Shown here one piece after another: positions 8,769-17,479 of a DNA stretch of 64,000 nucleotides (the stretch's first letter is position 1; each line of letters opens with the position of its first letter). The notes under the pieces are model-generated. The model did not search any database, was not told the DNA's origin, and saw only the letters and a program-made list of their open reading frames with translations. Position numbers and translations under genes: made by a program. The DNA is from Asaia bogorensis NBRC 16594 (lineage in GTDB: Bacteria; Pseudomonadota; Alphaproteobacteria; Acetobacterales; Acetobacteraceae), in contig NZ_AP014690.1 in the NCBI RefSeq assembly GCF_001547995.1, positions 2,964,501 to 3,028,500 on the forward strand. The letters run 5' to 3'.

Positions 8769-10969
8769 TGCGTAAACCAGCCCTTATGACCGCCACCATC
8801 CTTGGTGGCCTCATTTCCGCAACCGTGGCTTTCGCACAGATCCCGCCGTCGAACTCGACACCCGGTGAAGATCACACGGCGCCTGAAGAAGCCCACAAGC
8901 AGGGTCCCGGCCGCTTTGGTGGTCCCGCTCCCTCCGCGCCGCAGGCTCCTGGCGTAAACGCCGCCAATCTGCCCGATATTTCCGAGATCGGCATTGCCGA
9001 TGTTCCGGCTGCCGTGCCGCAGATCGACAGCACCCCCGCCCGTGAGGACTGGCCCGCTTATGGCCGTGACTCCAATCAGTCGCGCTTTTCGCCGCTGGAT
9101 CAGCTGACGCCGGAAAATGTCGGCAAGCTCAAACGTGCCTTCGTCTATCACACCGGCAGCAAGCCCGGTCCGGGGCAGGCCAATAAATGGGCCGCCGAAA
9201 CCACCCCCATCAAGGTTGGCAACTCGCTCTACATGTGTTCAGCCATGAACGACATGATGCGTATCGATGCCGCCACCGGCAAGGAAATCTGGCGTCATGA
9301 TGCCGGGGTGAAGTACCAGTCCATTCCCTACACCGCTGCGTGCAAGGGCGTGACCTATTACACCTCATCAACCATCCCTGAAGGCCAGCCCTGCCACAAC
9401 CGCATCATGGAAGCCACGCTCGACATGCGCCTGATTCAGGTCGATGCCGAGACGGGCAAGCTGTGCGAGGGCTTCGGCTTTGGCGGTCAGGTCAACCTGA
9501 TGCAAGGCATGGGTGAATCGGTGCCCGGTTTTGTGTCCATGACCACCCCGCCCCCGGTCATCAACGGGATCGCTGTCGTGAACCACGAGGTTCTCGATGG
9601 TCAGCGCCGCTGGGCCCCTTCGGGCGTGATCCGTGGCTACGACGCTGAAAGCGGCAAGTTCGTCTGGGCCTGGGACGTCAACAACCCCGACAACCATCAC
9701 CAGCCCGAGCCCGGCAAGTTCTACAGCCGCGGCACGCCCAATTCATGGGCCGCCATGACCGGTGATAACGAGCTTGGCCTGGTCTATGTCCCGACCGGCA
9801 ACTCGGCCGCCGATTATTACAGCGCGATGCGTACCGACAAGGAGAACGCTGTCTCGTCCTCCATCGTCGCACTCGACGTCAAGACAGGCAAACCACGCTG
9901 GGTCTTTCAGACGGCGCACAAGGATGTCTGGGACTACGACATCGGCTCACAGGCGACCAAGTTCGACTATCATCATGCCGATGGCTCGGTCACGCCCGCC
10001 CTGCTGGTACCCACCAAGCGTGGCCAGACCTTCGTGCTGGACCGTGCGACAGGCAAGCCGCTGCCGGAATTCCCGGTGGTTGAAAAGCCTGCACCCGCCA
10101 GCACGATGTCGGATGATCCGCGCAGCCCGACGCAGCCCTGGTCGACCGCCTTCCCACGCCTTGCTTTCCCTGACCTGAAGGAAAGCGACATGTGGGGCAT
10201 GTCGCCCATCGACCAGCTTTATTGCCGCATCATGTTCCGCAAGGCACGTTATGTTGGTGAGTTCACCCCGCCGGCACTCGACAAGCCGAATATCGAATAT
10301 CCCGGCTATAACGGTGGCAGCGACTGGGGCAGCATGGCCTATGACCCGCAATCGGGCATCGTCATTGCCAACTGGAACTCCACCCCGATGTACGATCAGC
10401 TCATCACCCGCAAGAAGGCTGATGCGCTGGGCCTGAAGCCGATCGACAACCCCACCTACAACCCGGCTGGCGGTGGTGCCGAAGGTAATGGCGCCCAGGC
10501 CGACACGCCTTACGGCATTGTCGTGACCCCGTTCTGGAACCACTACACGGGCATGATGTGCAACAAGCCGCCTTACGGCATGATCGAGGCCATCGACATC
10601 AAGACCAAGAAGGTCCTGTGGTCGCGCCCCCTCGGCACGGCTCGCGCCAATGGCCCGTGGAACATGCCGACCGGCCTGCCGCTGAATATCGGCACGCCGA
10701 ATAACGGTGGCTCGGTCATCACCAAGGGCGGTCTCGTCTTTGTGGCGGCAGCAACCGACAACCAGATCCGCGCCATCGACATCAAGACCGGCAAGGATGT
10801 GTGGTCCGACGTGCTCCCCGGCGGCGGTCAGGCCAACCCGATGACCTATGAAGTCAACGGCAAGCAGTATGTCGCCATCATGGCCGGTGGTCATCACTTC
10901 ATGATGACACCTGTCACTGACCAACTCGTTGTCTATGCCCTGCCTGATGAGGCCGAGGCGAAGCACTGA
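8768..10969 (+). CDS. sldA: SldA, PQQ-dependent polyol (sorbitol/glycerol/arabitol) dehydrogenase
   Basis: The 733-residue catalytic subunit oxidises secondary alcohols of polyols in the periplasm, for example D-sorbitol to L-sorbose or glycerol to dihydroxyacetone, and passes electrons to ubiquinone. It has a signal peptide (residues 1-23, cut after VAFA), a Pro-rich N-terminal segment, and an eight-bladed PQQ propeller with repeated blades such as AATGKEIWRHD and IDIKTGKDVWSDV. Blocks such as NKWAAETTPIKVG, WDYDIGSQAT and GGHHFMMTPV are almost identical to the Gluconobacter enzyme as I recall it. Its length also fits (about 740 there). The exact substrate range cannot be read from the sequence; a glucose, quinate or inositol enzyme is less likely given the paired SldB. 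Confidence 0.94.
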   Translation: MRKPALMTATILGGLISATVAFAQIPPSNSTPGEDHTAPEEAHKQGPGRFGGPAPSAPQAPGVNAANLPDISEIGIADVPAAVPQIDSTPAREDWPAYGRDSNQSRFSPLDQLTPENVGKLKRAFVYHTGSKPGPGQANKWAAETTPIKVGNSLYMCSAMNDMMRIDAATGKEIWRHDAGVKYQSIPYTAACKGVTYYTSSTIPEGQPCHNRIMEATLDMRLIQVDAETGKLCEGFGFGGQVNLMQGMGESVPGFVSMTTPPPVINGIAVVNHEVLDGQRRWAPSGVIRGYDAESGKFVWAWDVNNPDNHHQPEPGKFYSRGTPNSWAAMTGDNELGLVYVPTGNSAADYYSAMRTDKENAVSSSIVALDVKTGKPRWVFQTAHKDVWDYDIGSQATKFDYHHADGSVTPALLVPTKRGQTFVLDRATGKPLPEFPVVEKPAPASTMSDDPRSPTQPWSTAFPRLAFPDLKESDMWGMSPIDQLYCRIMFRKARYVGEFTPPALDKPNIEYPGYNGGSDWGSMAYDPQSGIVIANWNSTPMYDQLITRKKADALGLKPIDNPTYNPAGGGAEGNGAQADTPYGIVVTPFWNHYTGMMCNKPPYGMIEAIDIKTKKVLWSRPLGTARANGPWNMPTGLPLNIGTPNNGGSVITKGGLVFVAAATDNQIRAIDIKTGKDVWSDVLPGGGQANPMTYEVNGKQYVAIMAGGHHFMMTPVTDQLVVYALPDEAEAKH

Positions 10970-10986
10970 GTTCTGCTCTTCAAACA

Positions 10987-11062
10987 GGGCTCAGGCGCGC
11001 CATCGCCTGAGCCCTGACAGACTGAGGGAAAGGCCGGAGGTATTCTCCGGCCTTTTTCTTTT
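10987..11062 (+). terminator. Rho-independent terminator of sldBA
   Basis: Two hairpins follow the sldA stop. The first (10987-10997 with 11004-11014) has a perfect 11-bp stem but no T-run. The second (11029-11039 with 11045-11055, loop 5) has an 11-bp stem rich in G+C and is followed by TTTCTTTT, a textbook intrinsic terminator. Confidence 0.88.
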
Positions 11063-11203
11063 GCCCACGCCTCGCGCAGCGCACGATAACCCGCAGCGCC
11101 TGATTGCCTGATCTGTGGCACATCGCCTGCAGCATTTGGGTTTTTTGGCTGGTGCCGTGTCTTTCCCCTCCCTGCGACGCACGCTTCATGCTACCGGCAA
11201 CCC

Positions 11204-12385
11204 ATGTCACGCCTTCGTCCCCACATCCTTCAGGTTCTCCCGGCCCTCGGCACGGGGGGGATCGAGCAGGGGACTGTGGAAATGGCAGAGGCCATTATTG
11301 CCGCTGGTGGTCGTGCCATTGTGGCGAGTGCGCGCGGAGCCCTCGTGCCACGCCTTCTCTCGATCGGCGCCCGCCATGTCGAGCTACCGCTTGGTCAGAA
11401 ATCCCCTCTCGCCATTTTGCGTAATGCCCGCACCCTGTCGCAGCTGATCCGTGATGAGGGGATCGATCTGGTCCATGCGCGTTCCAGAGCACCCGCCTGG
11501 GCGGCGTGGCGCGCCACGCGTCGCACCCGTACGCCCTTCGTCACGACGTGGCATGGTGTGCACAAGGCCAGTTTCCCGGGCAAGAAACGCTATAATGCGG
11601 TGCTGGCGCGTGGAGCGCGCGTCATTGCCATCAGCACCTATATCGCCACCCGCCTGCGTGATGATTATCAGGTAGGCGAGGACCGGCTGCGCCTGATCCC
11701 ACGCGGGGCCGACATGGCCCGCTTTGATCCCGACCTTGTCAACGGCGCCCGTATCCAGGCCCTTGCCGAAAGATGGCAGGTCCCTCCCGGTACGCCCGTC
11801 ATCATGTTGCCGGGCCGTCTCACACGCTGGAAGGGACAGTTGTTTCTCTTACGGGCGATGGCACGACTACAACATCTGCTACCCGGTCCCTGGCTTGCCG
11901 TGCTTGTCGGCCCTGCCGATCCGAAAGACAGTTATGTCCGGGAGATCGAGGCAACCGCCGCGCAGCTCGGTCTGCGCGAGCGCCTGCGTTTCGCGGGGCT
12001 CTGTCAGGACATGCCCGCAGCCTATGCGCTGGCCGATGTCGTGACCGTTCCCTCTCTTCGCCCCGAGCCTTTTGGCCGCGTAGTTATCGAGGCACAGGCT
12101 ATGGGACGGCCCGTGGTCGTGACAGCGCAGGGTGGTGCCATGGAAACCGTCCTGCCCTATCAGACCGGACTGCTCATCCCGCCCGACGATGCCCAGGCGC
12201 TGGCCGACGCGCTGTTTCAGATCCTCACCCTGTCCGAGGGCGCCCGCTCTCTGCTATCGGAAACGGCACGTCATCACATTGCGGAAAACTACACGACGCG
12301 GCAGATGCAATCGGCCACGCTCGCCGTCTATGATGAACTGCTCGGTAGCTGCCTGTCGGACAATTTTCGGGAATTCTGCCCATGA
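11204..12385 (+). CDS. GT4-family glycosyltransferase
   Basis: A 393-residue GT-B glycosyltransferase of family GT4. The N-terminal acceptor domain has the glycine-rich loop LPALGTGGIEQG (around residue 10), typical of enzymes that use nucleotide-sugar donors. The C-terminal donor domain shows MLPGRLTRWKGQ (around 200) and the EX7E motif EPFGRVVIE (around 287-295) followed by AQAMGRPVV. It probably adds a sugar to lipopolysaccharide or another surface glycan, but no other glycan genes are nearby. Its stop overlaps the start of the next small gene by four bases (ATGA). Confidence 0.9.
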   Translation: MSRLRPHILQVLPALGTGGIEQGTVEMAEAIIAAGGRAIVASARGALVPRLLSIGARHVELPLGQKSPLAILRNARTLSQLIRDEGIDLVHARSRAPAWAAWRATRRTRTPFVTTWHGVHKASFPGKKRYNAVLARGARVIAISTYIATRLRDDYQVGEDRLRLIPRGADMARFDPDLVNGARIQALAERWQVPPGTPVIMLPGRLTRWKGQLFLLRAMARLQHLLPGPWLAVLVGPADPKDSYVREIEATAAQLGLRERLRFAGLCQDMPAAYALADVVTVPSLRPEPFGRVVIEAQAMGRPVVVTAQGGAMETVLPYQTGLLIPPDDAQALADALFQILTLSEGARSLLSETARHHIAENYTTRQMQSATLAVYDELLGSCLSDNFREFCP

Positions 12386-12570
12386 CCACACCATCCCGCA
12401 CGAACCTGTCCGAAAAAGCGCAGGCTGATCTCGACAAGCGTCTGGCGCGTGAGGCCGCAGCCCTGCGCGCCAACCTGCTGCGCCGCAAGGCCCAGGTGCG
12501 CAACCGCGCGGTCAAGGCGCCTGAGGACCAGGACATGCCGGCACCCTCTACCGAGACTTCTTCTTCCTGA
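12382..12570 (+). CDS. Small basic protein of unknown function
   Basis: A 62-residue protein, predicted mainly helical and rich in Arg, Lys and Ala (LDKRLAREAAALRANLLRRK) with an acidic, Pro/Ser-rich tail. It overlaps the end of the glycosyltransferase gene by four bases and is 12 bases from the monooxygenase-like gene, so coupling supports that it is translated. Similar short Arg-rich proteins occur in this position in other acetic acid bacteria as far as I recall, but I cannot name a domain. Function unknown. Confidence 0.6.
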   Translation: MTTPSRTNLSEKAQADLDKRLAREAAALRANLLRRKAQVRNRAVKAPEDQDMPAPSTETSSS

Positions 12571-12582
12571 AAGGAACCATTC

Positions 12583-12876
12583 ATGTCCAAGGCTCTCTAC
12601 GCCACCATGCGCGCCCTGCCCGGCAAGCGCGAGGAAGTCGCCCGTCTGCTCACGGCCCTGGCCGATGACGTGCGCGGCGAACCCGGCAATGAACGCTTCG
12701 TGGTCTACACCCTCGAATCCGACCCCGATTTCTTCCATGTCGAAGAGACCTATCGTGACGACGATGCCTTCAAGGCCCATATGGGCATGGAACATGGCAA
12801 GGTGTTCAACAACGCCATCAAGACCCTCGTCGAGGGTGGTGCGTCGCAGGTCGTATTCCTGACCCATATCGCCTGA
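12583..12876 (+). CDS. Antibiotic biosynthesis monooxygenase (ABM/YgiN-like) domain protein
   Basis: A 97-residue single-domain protein of the dimeric ferredoxin-like ABM family. Features are the opening strand ALYATMRALPGKREEVARLL, the central FVVYTLESDPDFFHVEETYRD strands and a final helix with HMGMEHGKVF (each cited here by its position near 4-23, 45-65 and 65-75). Relatives include YgiN quinol monooxygenase and heme-degrading or unknown members; the substrate here is unknown. AAGGA lies seven bases before the ATG. It belongs to the run glycosyltransferase - small protein - ABM. Confidence 0.85.
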   Translation: MSKALYATMRALPGKREEVARLLTALADDVRGEPGNERFVVYTLESDPDFFHVEETYRDDDAFKAHMGMEHGKVFNNAIKTLVEGGASQVVFLTHIA

Positions 12877-12909
12877 TTTCGGGCTCCGGGTTCCTCGCCC
12901 GTCCTCTCC

Positions 12910-12949
12910 GGTTTGCAGGACCACCGCTGCGCGGCTAGACCTGCAAACC
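12910..12949 (+). terminator. Long hairpin between the ABM gene and dcd
   Basis: Perfect 10-bp arms GGTTTGCAGG (12910-12919) and CCTGCAAACC (12940-12949) enclose a second small stem (CCGC / GCGG). There is no T-run, so it may be a weak terminator, a processing site or a leader structure for dcd, whose start is 31 bases on. Confidence 0.45.
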
Positions 12950-12980
12950 CGTTCATTCCCCACAGATCGAGAGATTCACG

Positions 12981-13532
12981 ATGCCCATCATGCCAGATAG
13001 CTGGATCCGCCAGATGGCCCAGGAAAAGGGCATGATCGAGCCCTTCGTCGAAGCCCAGAAGCGTGAGGGCGTCATTTCATATGGCCTCTCCTCCTATGGA
13101 TATGACGCCCGCGTTGGCGAGGATTTCAAGATCTTCACCGATGTCGATAACGCTGTGGTGGACCCCAAGAAATTTGCGGCAAACAGCTTCGTCACGCGCA
13201 CGGGCGATATCACCATCCCGCCGAACAGCTTCGCCCTCGCCCACACGGTCGAATATTTCCGCATCCCGCGCGATGTGCTTGTGGTCTGCCTTGGCAAATC
13301 CACCTATGCCCGCTGCGGCATCATCGTGAACGTGACCCCGCTCGAACCCGAATGGGAAGGTCAGGTCACTATTGAGATCAGCAACACAACCAAGCTGCCC
13401 GCACGTATCTATGCCAATGAGGGTATCTGCCAGTTCCTGTTCTTTCAGGGCGCCTCGCCCTGCGAAACGAGCTATGCCGATCGCGCTGGCAAGTACATGA
13501 AACAGCTTGGCGTCACGACCCCACGCCTCTGA
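12981..13532 (+). CDS. dcd: dCTP deaminase
   Basis: A 183-residue enzyme that deaminates dCTP to dUTP, the main route to dTMP in many Gram-negative bacteria. It is a homotrimeric member of the dUTPase fold. The start [13 protein letters not shown] matches alphaproteobacterial Dcd. Conserved blocks are YDARVG near residue 40, [15 protein letters not shown] near 100 with the phosphate-binding Ser and Arg, and [18 protein letters not shown] near 120, which carries the catalytic Glu. Length is normal for the family. It may be cotranscribed with the preceding genes or read from the hairpin-bearing 104-bp gap. Confidence 0.95.
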   Translation: MPIMPDSWIRQMAQEKGMIEPFVEAQKREGVISYGLSSYGYDARVGEDFKIFTDVDNAVVDPKKFAANSFVTRTGDITIPPNSFALAHTVEYFRIPRDVLVVCLGKSTYARCGIIVNVTPLEPEWEGQVTIEISNTTKLPARIYANEGICQFLFFQGASPCETSYADRAGKYMKQLGVTTPRL

Positions 13533-13822
13533 TAGCCTGACCCTCATAAGGGGCCCTGCCTCAGGCCTTGCCCGCACCGGACCGTTCCTGCGTGTCCTGT
13601 CCGGTCAAGGCATGAAGAGAGAACGCGTCCCTTCTGCCGGGCGCCAGACATCGCCCCCCGATATGCCTGCCGATCACCCGTGATTCCGCTCAACTGCGAC
13701 TCGGGCCAGTACCGCCAAACCCTTTTTGCGAAGCGTTCTCAATAACTTGGCATAGCCATTGCTTGGCAACTTTCGACACTGCGGGCATGTTAGAGGCGTC
13801 ATCACGGTTTTGGGAACGCACC
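13533..13822. other. Intergenic region between dcd and the subunit-3 gene
   Basis: About 290 bases without a credible gene. The first part holds an imperfect dyad just after dcd (GCCTGA at 13535 with TCAGGC at 13561, enclosing CCCT / AGGGG), perhaps a weak terminator. The last 80 bases hold the candidate sigma-54 promoter listed separately. Confidence 0.5.
13746..13763 (+). promoter_or_regulatory. Candidate sigma-54 (-24/-12) promoter
   Basis: CTTGGCATAGCCATTGCT contains TGGCA at 13748-13752 and TTGCT at 13759-13763, with the invariant GG and GC separated by exactly ten bases. This matches five of six bases of TGGCAC and all of TTGCW in the RpoN consensus. It lies 60 bases upstream of the chosen start of the subunit-3 gene. 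Activator sites were not identified. Confidence 0.5.
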
Positions 13823-14464
13823 ATGAGCCAGACATCTCTCCCCCCCGCTATCGACCCGGATTATCTGGCTCTGCTTGATTCCGATCGCATCTCGGGTCGT
13901 ACGCGTCAGATCATGGAGGAGCGGGCCCAGACCAGCGATGCCAATTACGTACCGCGTCATTTATCGGCCGGTGCGTATGAGACGCTCGTTGCAGTAACGG
14001 CCCGCGTGCTTCCCCAGCAATCCGTCCTGAGTGATGCCAGCATCAATCTGGCGGCCCGGATCGACGCACGCCTTGGAGCACCGGGCGATGGCTGGCGCTT
14101 TGCGACCTTGCCGCCCGATCAGGAGGCCTATGAACAGGCCCTGAGCGGGCTGGACGTCCATGCATGCTCAGGCAAGGGCAAGGCCTTTGCAGCACTCAGT
14201 GCAGCCGAGCAGGATCAGGTCATTCACGCCATGGCCGAGGGCGCGCTCGATACAGCGCAGCTGGATGCCACACAGATGCGCGCCTGGTTTGCAGATCTGC
14301 GCGCCGATTGCGTGCAGATTTTCATCTCCCACCCGGCGGTCCAGGCTCAGCTTGGCATCGACGCGATCTTCAACGGCGGCGACGGTTTTTTCCAAGGTTT
14401 CTCAGAAATGGGAGAAGGTGTGGAAGAAGCGTGGGAGCCAGCTCAGAAAGGCGCAGGATCATGA
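13823..14464 (+). CDS. Gluconate 2-dehydrogenase subunit 3-family protein
   Basis: A 213-residue small partner of a flavoprotein dehydrogenase. It has the family layout: an acidic mid-section around ALSAAEQDQVIHAM and a C-terminal YxxxHPxxQ-like block (IFISHPAVQAQLGIDAIFNGG) seen in subunit 3 of membrane gluconate, sorbitol or glucose dehydrogenases. I see no Tat signal at this start, which is unusual because many homologues carry one. ATG 13823 is preferred over TTG 13763 and ATG 13787 because the candidate promoter overlaps the first. It overlaps the GMC gene by four bases, so the subunits are probably made together. Confidence 0.8.
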   Translation: MSQTSLPPAIDPDYLALLDSDRISGRTRQIMEERAQTSDANYVPRHLSAGAYETLVAVTARVLPQQSVLSDASINLAARIDARLGAPGDGWRFATLPPDQEAYEQALSGLDVHACSGKGKAFAALSAAEQDQVIHAMAEGALDTAQLDATQMRAWFADLRADCVQIFISHPAVQAQLGIDAIFNGGDGFFQGFSEMGEGVEEAWEPAQKGAGS

Positions 14465-15984
14465 AGTCACGCCGTTTCGCAGATAACGACATCGTCGATG
14501 TGGTCGTCGTCGGCACGGGGGCCGGTGGCGCCCCGCTGCTGGCCGAGCTGGCGCGCGCAGGCATGAAGGTGGTGGCGCTCGAAGCCGGACCGCGCTTCGA
14601 CCCCAAGCAACATACGCCAGACGAAGCAACGGCTTCCGAGATCTACTGGCTTGAAGAGCGTCTTTCGGGTGGGGCCAACCCGATGGCGTTTGGCGGTAAC
14701 AACAGCGGCACGGGCGTAGGCGGCTCCATGCTGCATTTCGGCGCCTTCATGCCGCGCATTGATCCGCGCGACATGAAACTGCACAGTGAAACCGGCAAGG
14801 GCGTCGACTGGCCGTTCGATTTCGGGACCATGCTGCCCTATATCGAGCGGGTCGAACGCGAGATCGGCGTTTCAGGGCCAGAGAATTATCCCTGGGAACC
14901 AGGTCGGCGTTATGCCTACCCACCGCCGCAGCGCAATGGGGCCGCACAGGCCATGGCGCGTGGATGCGATGCTCTGGGCATACGCAACGCCGATGGCCCT
15001 ACGGCGCTGATTACGCGTGACTGGGGTGACAGAAAAGCCTGTACCGGCTGTGGCGCCTGCCATCAGGGATGCCGTAACGGCGCCAAATCAGGCACCGATG
15101 TCACATACCTTCCTCTTGCCGTCTCGGCGGGAGCCGAAATCAGGCCGAACTGCTTCGTGCACGGCATCGAACGCGATACGGCGGGGCGCGTCACTGGCGT
15201 CGTGTATCGCGAGGAGGGGAACGACCGGATACAGAAATGCGCCAATCTCGTCCTCGCGGCAGGGGCCGTGGAGACCGCCAGATTGCTGCTTCATACCGGA
15301 CTCGCCAATCGCAGTGGTCAGGTCGGGCGCAACTATATGGCTCACATATCCACGCAGGTCTGGGGCACGTTCGACGAGATCATACGTCCCAATAAGGGCT
15401 ATCCGTCTCTCACCATCACTGAAGACATGATGCGCCCCAAGGACGCCGATTTCGCCGGGGGGTACTTGATCCAGTCGCTCGGCATGATGCCCCTTACCTG
15501 GGCGACAGGCGTGGCCCGTGGGCGCGGCCTGTGGGGCGATGACCTTACGCGTTATCTCCGCGGCTATAACCACATGGCCGGGCTGGGCGCGCATGGCGAC
15601 TGCCTGCCCAGCGACGATAACCGCGTGACCTTGTCCGATGAGACCGGGCGGGCCGGTGTGCCCAAACCGAAGATCACCTTCAGCTACGGCCCGAACGAGC
15701 AGGCCATGCATGAGCACATGGCGCGCACCATGACGTCGATCTGGGAAGCCGCAGGGGCCAGGGATATCTGGTCGATGGACCGCGCGGCGCACATGATCGG
15801 CACGTGTCGTATGGGGACCGATCCGGATGATTCCGTCGTGGATCCGTTCGGTCGCAGTCACGACATCGACAATCTCTGGATCAGCGATCACTCGATTTTC
15901 CCGAGCGCCACGGCAGCCAATCCGGCTCTTGCCATCATGGCCCTGAGCCTGCGCACTGCGGCAGCAATCAAGGAAGGGCGCTGA
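14461..15984 (+). CDS. GMC-family FAD-dependent dehydrogenase, catalytic subunit
   Basis: A 507-residue flavoprotein of the glucose-methanol-choline family, the large subunit of a gluconate/polyol dehydrogenase-like complex. The FAD-binding loop VVVVGTGAGGAPLLAELA is at about 14-31. A Cys-rich stretch CTGCGACHQGC (around 193-203) resembles the region that binds an iron-sulfur cluster in FAD-glucose dehydrogenases. The C-terminal signature contains HMIGTCRMG and SATAANPALAIMALSLR with the active-site His and Asn typical of the family. It oxidises a sugar or sugar acid with electrons going to the respiratory chain, but the substrate is unknown. No cytochrome c subunit gene follows; the next gene is murA on the other strand. 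Confidence 0.9.
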   Translation: MKSRRFADNDIVDVVVVGTGAGGAPLLAELARAGMKVVALEAGPRFDPKQHTPDEATASEIYWLEERLSGGANPMAFGGNNSGTGVGGSMLHFGAFMPRIDPRDMKLHSETGKGVDWPFDFGTMLPYIERVEREIGVSGPENYPWEPGRRYAYPPPQRNGAAQAMARGCDALGIRNADGPTALITRDWGDRKACTGCGACHQGCRNGAKSGTDVTYLPLAVSAGAEIRPNCFVHGIERDTAGRVTGVVYREEGNDRIQKCANLVLAAGAVETARLLLHTGLANRSGQVGRNYMAHISTQVWGTFDEIIRPNKGYPSLTITEDMMRPKDADFAGGYLIQSLGMMPLTWATGVARGRGLWGDDLTRYLRGYNHMAGLGAHGDCLPSDDNRVTLSDETGRAGVPKPKITFSYGPNEQAMHEHMARTMTSIWEAAGARDIWSMDRAAHMIGTCRMGTDPDDSVVDPFGRSHDIDNLWISDHSIFPSATAANPALAIMALSLRTAAAIKEGR

Positions 15985-16009
15985 GAAGCGCTCTGAAGGA
16001 GAGAATACC

Positions 16010-16088
16010 CCCGCCAGAAGGGTGACCCATCTGGCGGGACACGGGGCAGCGCCCCCTGTCGCGCGTTCGCCCCCTGAAAGACAGGGGG
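16010..16088. terminator. Hairpin cluster between convergent GMC gene and murA
   Basis: Two dyads fill the gap. CCCGCCAGA (16010-16018) pairs with TCTGGCGGG (16030-16038), and CCCCCTG (16070-16076) pairs with CAGGGGG (16082-16088) across a five-base loop. Either strand could use them to stop transcription; T-runs are poor. Confidence 0.5.
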
Positions 16089-16100
16089 GTGTAGCTTCAG

Positions 16101-17363
16101 TTATTCACGGATACGCTCAATATCGGCACCAACCGCAGAGAGCTTGCGATCGACTGCTTCGTACCCGCGATCCAGATGATAGATGCGGCTGAGTGAGGTT
16201 TCGCCACGTGCACCCAGACCTGCGAGGATCAGGGAGAACGAAGCACGCAGATCGGTCGCCATAACAGGCGCGCCCGAGAGATGATCCACCCCGCGGATAA
16301 TCGCAGAAGAGCCGTGAACGTTGATACGAGCGCCCATACGGTTAAGCTCGGGCACATGCATGAAACGGTTTTCGAAGATCGTTTCCGTCACCATTGACGC
16401 GCCTTCAGCAACCGCCAGCATGGCCATGAACTGGGCCTGCATGTCGGTCGGGAAACCCGGATAGGGCTCGGTCATGATGTCGACGCCCTTGAGTGCCCCG
16501 GTACGACGCACACGGATGGCGCTTTCCTCTTCCAGCACCTCAACGCCCGCTTCTTCCAGCGTACGCACGACCGCCCCGAGATCGCGAACGCGACCCCCGA
16601 TCAGACGCAGATCACCCCCGGTGATGCCAGCTGCGCAGGCATAAGTGCCACATTCGATACGATCGGCCATGATCGCGTGCTCAGCCCCGGTCAGTGCCTC
16701 GACACCATCGATGACGAGGGTACCGGTGCCGGCCCCGCTGATTCGCGCGCCCATGCGGTTGAGGCATTCGACCAGATCACTGATTTCCGGCTCGCGCGCC
16801 GCATTGACGATTTCGGTGCGTCCCTTGGCAAGGGTCGCGGCCATCAGCAGGTTTTCGGTCGCACCCACAGAAGCGAAAGGCAGCAGGATGCGATCGCCCA
16901 CCAGACCGCCGGGTGCACTGGCGTTGATATAGCCGTTTTCGAGGCGGATGGTCGCGCCGAGCGTTTCCAGGCCCTTGAGATGCAGATCGACAGGGCGCGT
17001 ACCAATGGCGCAACCACCCGGCAACGAGACGCGGGCCTCATGAGCACGGGCCAGCAATGGCCCCAGCACCAGAATGGAGGCGCGCATTTTGGAGACGATA
17101 TCGTACGGTGCCTCGACGGATGTGATCGGGCCACCAATCGACAGTGTACGCCCCTCAGCATCGACCGGCTCGACGGCAATGCCATGCTGGCGCAGCAACA
17201 CCTGCATGGTCTCGATATCGGCGATCTTCGGTACGTTGGAGAGGATGAGTCGCTCAGACGTCAGAAGTCCCGCGACCATGAGCTTGAGACCGGCATTCTT
17301 GGCGCCGCCAATCACGATCTCGCCTTCAAGACGTCTGCCGCCACGTATGATGAAACGGTCCAT
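16101..17363 (-). CDS. murA: UDP-N-acetylglucosamine 1-carboxyvinyltransferase
   Basis: The 420-residue enzyme transfers enolpyruvate from phosphoenolpyruvate to UDP-GlcNAc, the first committed step of peptidoglycan synthesis in the cytoplasm. Diagnostic residues are Lys22-Asn23 in GGAKNAGLK, the fosfomycin-target Cys118 in [16 protein letters not shown], and the Asp of [13 protein letters not shown] chose ATG 17363 because AGGAG lies eight bases upstream and the protein then starts MDRFIIRGG, as in other MurA proteins; an ATG at 17393 adds ten residues with no support. It lies 116 bases downstream of the fnr-like gene on the same strand. Confidence 0.97.
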   Translation of the reverse strand: MDRFIIRGGRRLEGEIVIGGAKNAGLKLMVAGLLTSERLILSNVPKIADIETMQVLLRQHGIAVEPVDAEGRTLSIGGPITSVEAPYDIVSKMRASILVLGPLLARAHEARVSLPGGCAIGTRPVDLHLKGLETLGATIRLENGYINASAPGGLVGDRILLPFASVGATENLLMAATLAKGRTEIVNAAREPEISDLVECLNRMGARISGAGTGTLVIDGVEALTGAEHAIMADRIECGTYACAAGITGGDLRLIGGRVRDLGAVVRTLEEAGVEVLEEESAIRVRRTGALKGVDIMTEPYPGFPTDMQAQFMAMLAVAEGASMVTETIFENRFMHVPELNRMGARINVHGSSAIIRGVDHLSGAPVMATDLRASFSLILAGLGARGETSLSRIYHLDRGYEAVDRKLSAVGADIERIRE

Positions 17364-17479
17364 GATCTGTCGCTCCTGAAGGATGAGGCTCACGCGGGAA
17401 AGGGTTCTCTCTCCCCCGTCATCATGGCTTCGTCAAGGCATCAATTGGGCAATCCTGCCCCCGGCCCGCAAAGAGGCGC

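Noticed and set aside
13763-13822. TTG start for the subunit-3 gene
   Set aside because: The codon lies within the candidate -12 promoter element and has no ribosome site; ATG 13823 is better.
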